From: Isoetes taiwanensis
Lineage: Eukaryota > Streptophyta > Lycopodiopsida > Isoetales > Isoetaceae
Reading direction: 5' to 3'
Assembly: GCA_021234155.1 (NCBI GenBank)
Contig: JAJEKV010000006.1
Coordinates: forward strand, 11,935,318 to 11,999,317
DNA: 64,000 bases
In this document: positions 58,137 to 64,000 of the stretch, one piece after another
Layout: every line of letters starts with the position of its first letter
Numbering within the stretch: position 1 is the stretch's first letter
Notes under the pieces: generated by a model
What the model was told of the DNA's origin: nothing
Seen by the model: the letters and a program-made list of their open reading frames with translations, nothing else
Database searches by the model: none
Position numbers and translations under genes: made by a program

Positions 58137-58778
58137 ATGATTTAGTTATCGTATTTCATGGACATACTAATAAGTATATCTAGAGGGTGCATACTCTGGG
58201 CAATGAGTTTCGTGCAACTTTTTAATAGTTAACACCCATATATTCATGGCATGCAAGAGACGAGTTGTGTGCTTTAGGGTTAGAGAAAGGTGACTTTATG
58301 GTGGTTTTTCAGACTATGAATAAAAAATTTCCATTGCAAATTGAAAAGGATGCCTTGCTGGACTGAGGCCGGCGTTCAGATGAAGACAAGGGTTTTAGCA
58401 CCCGACAAGGGGAGTCATAGTGTTTTTGAACAAGATACTACATGGCTTGTGCTTTTGCTTATATTTTCGGATCTCAATCAGACGAGGGGTATTTGTGGAT
58501 CTGGCATAAGTAGAGGATACTATGGAGATGAATCAGGCTGGAGTATGCTTTCTAAATATTTTTGGCTTTGATGGGTCTGAAATTTCTTGAAATAAATGAT
58601 GCAAATCAAGCAGATGATAGCCGATTTCTCCTAGAGACTTGCCATCGATTTTGTAATTTCAAGCTTTTTAAATATCTGCCAACAGTAGTAGATCAAGTCT
58701 TTAGGCCAAGAATATTCAGGTTAGTACACGCAATGTCATCGATTCGCGTAGCGGATTGACATTTTTGCACAAGACGAG

Positions 58779-58811
58779 CATGCATGCGTCGTATGCATGC
58801 ATCGCATGCAT
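58779..58811. promoter_or_regulatory. RY-motif (CATGCA) cluster
   Basis: 'CATGCATG', 'ATGCATGCAT' and 'GCATGCAT' lie within 33 bases. CATGCA is the core site of B3-domain factors of the ABI3/FUS3 type in plants. The run is also alternating purine-pyrimidine. Confidence 0.5.
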
Positions 58812-58842
58812 TTTTAGGCCGTTCATCAGGTTGGGGGATCGC

Positions 58843-58907
58843 TATTTATTGCAGAGTTCTTCATCGACGTTTCATCGGCGCTTTCTCATCTCTCAGAAGT
58901 ATCCATG
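58843..58907 (+). promoter_or_regulatory. Promoter-like segment with TATA word and start codon
   Basis: TATTTAT at 58,843-58,849 lies about 35 bases downstream of the RY cluster. About 55 bases later, after a CT-rich leader, comes ATCCATGGCTCCC (ATG at 58,905-58,907), a good plant initiation context (ATGGC). Spacing and order fit a core promoter. Confidence 0.35.
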
Positions 58908-59246
58908 GCTCCCACCCTCCTCCCCTTAAAATTGTTATTATATGTTCATATTTGTTATAATTGTCGCGTGGCACGCGTGACCAGCCCCTCGCTTTTTCGA
59001 GGCGTAAATGTTATTTTTTGTCGTGTGGCACGCGTGACCAGCCCCTCGCTTTTCGAGGTTTTTTCTCGATTGGTTTTTTTGTTTGTGTTGTGCAGGTCCA
59101 GAGGTGATGCACGACTTCGGTATTCTCTGTGGAGCGTGGGTTTTTTTTTTGTGGGAACGTTTAGCAGCCCTGCGTTGTCCAAGCCCCTTGCCGAGATTTT
59201 ATCGCTAGGGTTTTTCCTCGAAAACCCGAAAGGGCGGGGTTTTTAA
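58905..59246 (+). CDS. Unrecognised open frame with an internal 40-bp duplication
   Basis: 113 codons from the well-placed ATG at 58,905. Two copies of a 40-bp block ('GTCG(C/T)GTGGCACGCGTGACC' + 'AGCCCCTCGCTTTT...CGAGG') lie at 58,962-59,002 and 59,019-59,058, giving repeated 'CRVARVTSPSLF'. Each holds the palindrome CACGCGTG. A strong acceptor-like tract (TTTGTTTGTGTTGTGCAG, ending about 59,095) inside the frame suggests that part of it is intron, so the true product may differ. No domain is recognised. Confidence 0.25.
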   Translation: MAPTLLPLKLLLYVHICYNCRVARVTSPSLFRGVNVIFCRVARVTSPSLFEVFSRLVFLFVLCRSRGDARLRYSLWSVGFFFVGTFSSPALSKPLAEILSLGFFLENPKGRGF

Positions 59247-60444
59247 TCCCGGCGATAAGCTCTTGGCAGGTACACTAGCCAACATCTGTAACACACAATT
59301 TTATTTGGGGTCTAGGTGTTATAATTGGATATTCCCTATGTTTTTCATTTTTTGGGTAGCCTGCGATGTGCAGCTAACCACCCTATACCATTGTAGCAAA
59401 ACTGCCGAGATGAATGAAAAGCCTATCTATCGGGATGTTGTTGGTTTCATCGCGAAATCGCAAGAATGGCATAAGAATGGCCCCATGTTTCCTTAATCTC
59501 CAGCTATGAAGAATGTAGCTTCCAGTTTTAAAGCTTCATGGACCAATTATGATCCTTCTTAAGGGCTGGTAGGTTCTGCCGTCTAGAGGAGTTTATATTG
59601 CCCTCCCGAAAAATTCCATCCTCTGACATTTCTTTGTACTAAATAGGATATAGATATCATATCTACCATAGTATATGACATGCAGGTCATGGAAAACATT
59701 GGGTTCTAGCTGCATAACTATAGGTTATAGCTGGAGCTATAAATCGGAGCTATAAATCAAGTAGAAAATCTAGGATAGTAAGTTCTATTTTTTGTCGCTT
59801 ACATGTAGTTGCTGAAAGAGCAAATTAAAGGAGCTCCACTTCTTGTTTTCATTTGGGAAGACGAAAATGTAGTATATTATGACTGGCTTGTTGGAACTAT
59901 GGATGCATGATGACAAACTTGTTATATCGTACATATGGTGATGTTTTGATACTGGTTTGTTCTACAAGCAATAGCAACAAATGACCTCTACTTTGTTTGT
60001 CGAAATCGGCTTTGCAAAAATTGCCCACTCTACTAAAAAGCACAATGGTCTCTGCTTGTGATCTGTGTTGCCGCTTCCCTAATGTTGCCCTTTCCTCATG
60101 GTTGATAACATCCCTTTGGGACAATCATTCATTTACACTACCATTTCTTAATGTATAGTCACTTTTAATTTACACTTGCATTACTATTTTCTTATGTATA
60201 GCCACAATTGTTTCTTTTTCATGCAACTAACCATGAGAAGGATGGCAAGAAACAAACACGGTGCGAGCTCATCAGCATGAATAGGGATGGTGCAGGTAAA
60301 AGGCATCGCATAGGGGATGAATCAGCATGTACATTCATGTCAAACATATCAATAACATGTTTTCAACACGTATAATATCATTAGAAATGTTTTCTACTTT
60401 GTTTATCAATCCCTACACAATTCCCAGGGTCTCCAATGGGCCAA

Positions 60445-60560
60445 TTTTTTTTTTGAATAAACACAAACCATTACATCCAACATTTTAAAATAAAATTCCC
60501 CCTGAAACCTCCTTTGGTTTGGATGCATATTCGCACGGAGAGTGATGTAGTGCAGTGAGA
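60445..60560 (-). mobile_element. 3' end of a minus-strand poly(A) retroelement
   Basis: T-run at 60,445-60,454 followed by GAATAAACACAAACCATTAC. On the minus strand this is a 3' tail ending GTGTTTATTC-poly(A). The body length is unknown. Confidence 0.35.
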
Positions 60561-62330
60561 GCTGTTGGATAGGCATATTCACGACTTATTTTTTGATTTG
60601 GATTTTCTTTTATTTTTCCATTTACAAACGACTGATAACTTATGTCAATGTAAGAGTAAAATGATTCAAAGTCATCCTCTAAAAAATCATACTATGAAAG
60701 GTTACCATGATATGGAATCACCTCAAAAACAACACGTAAAAAAAGCATAGTGTTTGTTCTCAAGAAATCAAAAAACGTTTGTATACTTGAGACCATTTAT
60801 TTATAAAATTAAGAACTCCCTCGTATTAATCGATTTCAGTTTCAATTGCGGGATATAAACACCTCATGAGCTATTATACTCATTAAAAATAATCAATGCT
60901 CATGATCTTGAGGTTTAGAGTAAACTTTCTAGTGTCCATTCCAAGTTATCTGTTAAATTACGCATTCCATGGATTTCATAAACCTATGCATTGAATATGG
61001 TGAACTCAAAACTTGTATTTTCAAACTTCTCAAGTTGTTGAAGCAATACAAAAGAATGAAGAACAAATATAAAAAAGCTATAACTATGAAAAATAAAGGT
61101 AGACTGCTACGTCTGTTTCCTATTGCTGGTCCACATGGTTTGGGATCATCCAAAAAGCCAGAATATCCTCATCTTAATTGGTTTTAAACTCGTCTTAAGA
61201 ATTTATAAGTCCCATGTATAGTACTCTATTTGAAAAAATTAGTTGGTTGCTAGAATTGCACTATGTAATGGTAATGCTGAAGCACAAGCAAATTGAACCT
61301 ATATGAATCTGCATTCACCCTTTCCAAAATTATGTTAGAGAAAGTAGAAAATCACCATATCATTGTATAAGTGACGAATAAAGAATAAAAAGAATTGGTA
61401 ATGATAATTAGAGAGATTTACTTCTATACTTGATTTGTCTAATTGTGGACTATAATGATCCATTCCTATCTATATTCAAGTCTTACATATAGTAGTATGT
61501 TATTTTTAACATCAAATTGGAGATCTATGTTGCCAATGAAGCTTAAATTCATAAAAATTATAGTCTATCATGAAAGACAAGCTAAAGTTACTATTATTAT
61601 ACCTAAAATAGGAACTCTTAAGCAGCAAATACATGTCCTAAGTTTATGATAGTAAAAAATAGGAGATTTCATCGTGTGTTTTGCACTAAGATAACACAAA
61701 CTATATTTTGAACTTCTATCACATGTTTTGTCAATCATGAGTTTAAAAAGAATGTTATCTTGTTTTAAAATATGGCAAGCCTAACTACAAACCAGAAATG
61801 GCCCATGTCTACTTTAAATCAAATCTTGTACATAACGTGTTACTTTAACATGAAATTCAAAGTCTATGTTGCCATGGAAGGGTCACATTCATAAAAAAAT
61901 ATTGCCTATAATAAAGGATGAGTTTTTGTACTATTACCTTAACTAAACTCTAATTTTGTGTACTGGCAACCACTTCTAAATATAAAGAATACATGGTTAT
62001 TCACTATATTTAAGTTGATAAAATTCTTTATTATGTAGATATAAGTGGAGTGTGTCATTTATTGCCCTTAGAAAGCTTATATATGAGTTTATTTAAACTA
62101 CTTTAGTTCTATTTTTGTCCTGGATTCTGTGTCGAATCTTCTTTCATGAAAATTGAGATCAACATGACTTATGGACACTTTAAAAAATTATTGGATCATA
62201 GCTCTTAGAGTTGACAAGCTATGGCCGCAAGTGTTACGTCAAAACTTATTATAATAAAGGAGAAACAATTCAAAACCTCAAACAGCTTTTTTGAGCTAAA
62301 TATGGTTTGCCGACTTCATATGTAGCATAA
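60561..62330. other. AT-rich stretch with diverged internal repeats
   Basis: Segments around 61,505-61,600 and 61,840-61,935 share 'TTTAACAT(C/G)AAATT' and 'TCTATGTTGCCA', spaced alike, and a looser relative lies near 62,150. No gene is recognised. Confidence 0.4.
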
Positions 62331-62332
62331 TA

Positions 62333-63321
62333 ACATGGGGGTTCTAGGGGGATTTGATATGGATGTAAAAATGACCATTTCCTGAAACCATACACCATAT
62401 ATCCCTAAAACAATTGAATGGGTTGTTATAAAAAAAAATATAGATTCAAGATAGAAAATAATCACATTAGCTCACTGAATATATTGGTTAAAGTAATCTT
62501 ATTAGGACATTGAGTTATTTTGATAGAGGTTCGAGCCCCCATATTTCATATTCTAAAATCTTATTCAAAGCCATATAGGGGTTCGATATTCTCTCAAAAC
62601 CTTAGGCGAACTCGTATTTTATATTTCAAAATCATAGGTGCCTCTAATCATAAATGACCATAAGCGAAACGAGAGGTGTCCAGAGGTCCCAACGTATGAT
62701 CTGGGCCATAGGATCGACGGATCTAATGACTGTGGTAGTCCAGGGTGCTCCTCGTTTAGAAATATGTAGCACAATAACAGGGGGTTCCAGGAGGATTTGA
62801 TATGGATGTAAAAAAGGATTTGATATGGATGTAAAAATGACAATCTTGAAACAATAGACTATATATCCCTAAAATCATTGAATGGGTTGTTATAAAAAAA
62901 AAACATAGATTCAAGGTAGAAAATAGTCACATTAGCTCACTGGGTATATTGGTTAAAGTAGTCTTATTAGGACATTGAGTTATTTTGGTAGAGGTTTGAG
63001 CCCCCGTATTTCATATTCTAAAATCTTTGGCAAAGTTGTATAGAGGTTTGATATTCTCTCAAAACCTTAGGCGAACTCGTATTTCATATTTCAACCATAA
63101 GCGAAACGAAAGATGCCCAGAGGTCCCAACATACGATCTGGGCCGTAGAATTGACGGATCTAACGACTGTGGTAGTCCAGGGTGCATCTTGTTTAGAATA
63201 TGTAGTACAATAACAGGGGGTTCTAGGAGGATTTGATATGGATGTAAAAAAGGATTTGATATGGATGTAAAAATGACAATCCTAAAATCATAGACCATAT
63301 ATCGCTAAAACCATTGAATGG
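62333..63321 (+). repeat. About 440-bp tandem repeat with tRNA-type A and B boxes
   Basis: Two full units (62,333-62,774 and 62,775-63,211) and a partial third (63,212-63,321) start with AACAGGGGGTTC(T/C)(A/C)GGAGG. Each contains an A-box-like TAGCTCACTG(A/G) (62,468-62,478; 62,933-62,943) and, about 60 bases on, a B box: GGTTCGAGCCC at 62,528-62,538 and GGTTTGAGCCC at 62,993-63,003, the latter with a CpG-type C to T change. In unit 2, GTC-TTATTAG-GAC could form a small 7-base-loop stem between the boxes. Also shared are 'AGAGGTCCCAAC', 'GATCTGGGCC' and 'GACTGTGGTAGTCCAGGGTGC'. This looks like a tRNA-derived SINE or tRNA-like sequence captured in a tandem repeat. A related start (AATAACAGGGGGTTCACA) lies alone at about 56,152. 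Confidence 0.6.
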
Positions 63322-63323
63322 GG

Positions 63324-64000
63324 TTTTTTTTTTTTTTTTTTTTTTTGAGAGTAAGAGTAAATTTTTCCATTAATCAAGAAACACAGTACATAGATCTGCT
63401 TTGATCAGCAGATTAAAGCATATCAAAGATCTTTATACATAAACGTCCATCAAAATGTTGAGATGTGTAGTGTGAAGAGTATGTAGCAGAAATTAGACCC
63501 TGAGGTGATGTGAATTGGTCAAAAGGTACTTGTTGAGTAGAAATAGTCTTCCAAAAATGAGATAGTCTTCAAAAATGTGTGGAGATCGCGACCCCAACCA
63601 GTAATTAATGTTAAAACCTGAAAGTAACATCAACCAAAATTCTGCAAGATTAGGAGATACCATTGAGCAATTAATGTCTTAGCGTACTTTGGATTGGAAG
63701 TCGATAGAAGGATGAGGCTAACGGTCCGAAATGAAAGGGAGTCAAGCTTAGAGTTGAAGAAGGCATAGAAAGAGTCACAGATCCAAAGGTGTAACTACCA
63801 AGAATTCAGCCGGCAAAGAATGCTATCCATGCAAGATAGGTCGATACTGAAAACAAAGCAAGGAACCAAAACAAATCAACAGCCAAAGTGTAGCCTCGGA
63901 GGTCCTAATCTTGAGAATTGTTCCTCGGTCATGTATCTATGGTACATGGAGAGAAGTCAAACATAGTGTAGACTTGCACCACTTCTCTGGGCAGAACATT
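63324..64000 (-). mobile_element. 3' part of a minus-strand LINE-like element, running off the window
   Basis: A 23-base T-run at 63,324-63,346 is followed by 'GAGAGTAAGAGTAAATTTTT' + 'CCATTAATCAAGAAACA'. Read on the minus strand this is '...TGATTAATGGAAAAATTTAC...' ending in poly(A), the usual end of plant LINEs. It cuts into the third unit of the 440-bp repeat exactly where units 1 and 2 continue with GTTATAAAAAAAA. No coding motif is recognised to 64,000, so this is mostly 3' untranslated sequence. Confidence 0.55.

Noticed and set aside
62468-62538. Functional tRNA gene
   Set aside because: A and B boxes are present but no acceptor stem or full cloverleaf can be drawn; better explained as a tRNA-derived repeat.
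1-64000. CRISPR array, prokaryotic operons, rRNA or chloroplast/mitochondrial insertions
   Set aside because: No regularly spaced repeat-spacer structure, ribosome-binding-site pattern, rRNA or organelle gene was recognised. The tandem repeats are eukaryotic satellites without unique spacers.

Overview
This is nuclear DNA of a land plant with a large, repeat-rich genome. The signs are a Ty1/copia LTR retrotransposon, several LINE-type poly(A)/poly(T) ends, hAT and MULE transposase remnants, tandem repeats of many periods, apparent GT-AG introns and a plant-type PHD-like zinc-finger gene. No chloroplast or mitochondrial gene, rRNA, ordinary tRNA gene or bacterial operon was recognised. I cannot name the species. 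Intact genes are few and most coding traces are broken.

Layout. 0.2-1.1 kb: minus-strand LINE reverse-transcriptase remnant. 1.1-13.3 kb: gene-poor, with short local repeats and a polypurine tract. 13.5-16.1 kb: a MULE-type transposase gene with a SWIM zinc finger and a plausible intron, broken by frameshifts. 16.56-20.2 kb: two arrays of a roughly 46-bp satellite whose monomers are themselves perfect hairpins, a CAATGTT minisatellite, and some doubtful coding pieces between the arrays. 22.6-24.4 kb: a SINE-like element, a miRNA-precursor-like foldback and local tandem repeats. 25.4 kb: a probable coding exon for an acidic, Ser/Asp-rich protein. 28.9-32.3 kb: retroelement ends, an LTR fragment with a primer-binding site, and a BED/DUF659 hAT transposase remnant. 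34.8-35.5 kb: a roughly 190-bp repeat with 8-12-bp inverted arms. 37.4-39.4 kb: LTR fragments related to the 29.5-kb one. 39.4-46.1 kb: gene-poor.

46,210-50,899 is the best-defined object: a full-length copia element with 248/232-bp LTRs ending TGTGAGAA/TTCTCACA, a perfect 5-bp target duplication (ATAGC), and traces of gag, protease, integrase, RT and RNase H in the right order. Its primer-binding site matches the anticodon arm of initiator tRNA-Met, not the tRNA 3' end as in most plant copia elements. It lies just downstream of, and possibly inside, a minus-strand PHD-like zinc-finger gene at 51.06-51.94 kb. From 52 to 64 kb there are more tandem duplications, retroelement 3' ends, an inverted partner of the 32-kb repeat, a promoter-like segment with RY motifs at 58.8 kb, and a 440-bp tandem unit carrying tRNA-type A and B boxes at 62.3-63.3 kb, interrupted by a minus-strand retroelement end that runs off the window.

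The genes do not form a pathway: the window is mostly layered transposon insertion, local duplication and decay around two or three probable host genes. Many coding traces are broken by one-base indels, so consensus error in the assembly should be excluded before calling every break biological.
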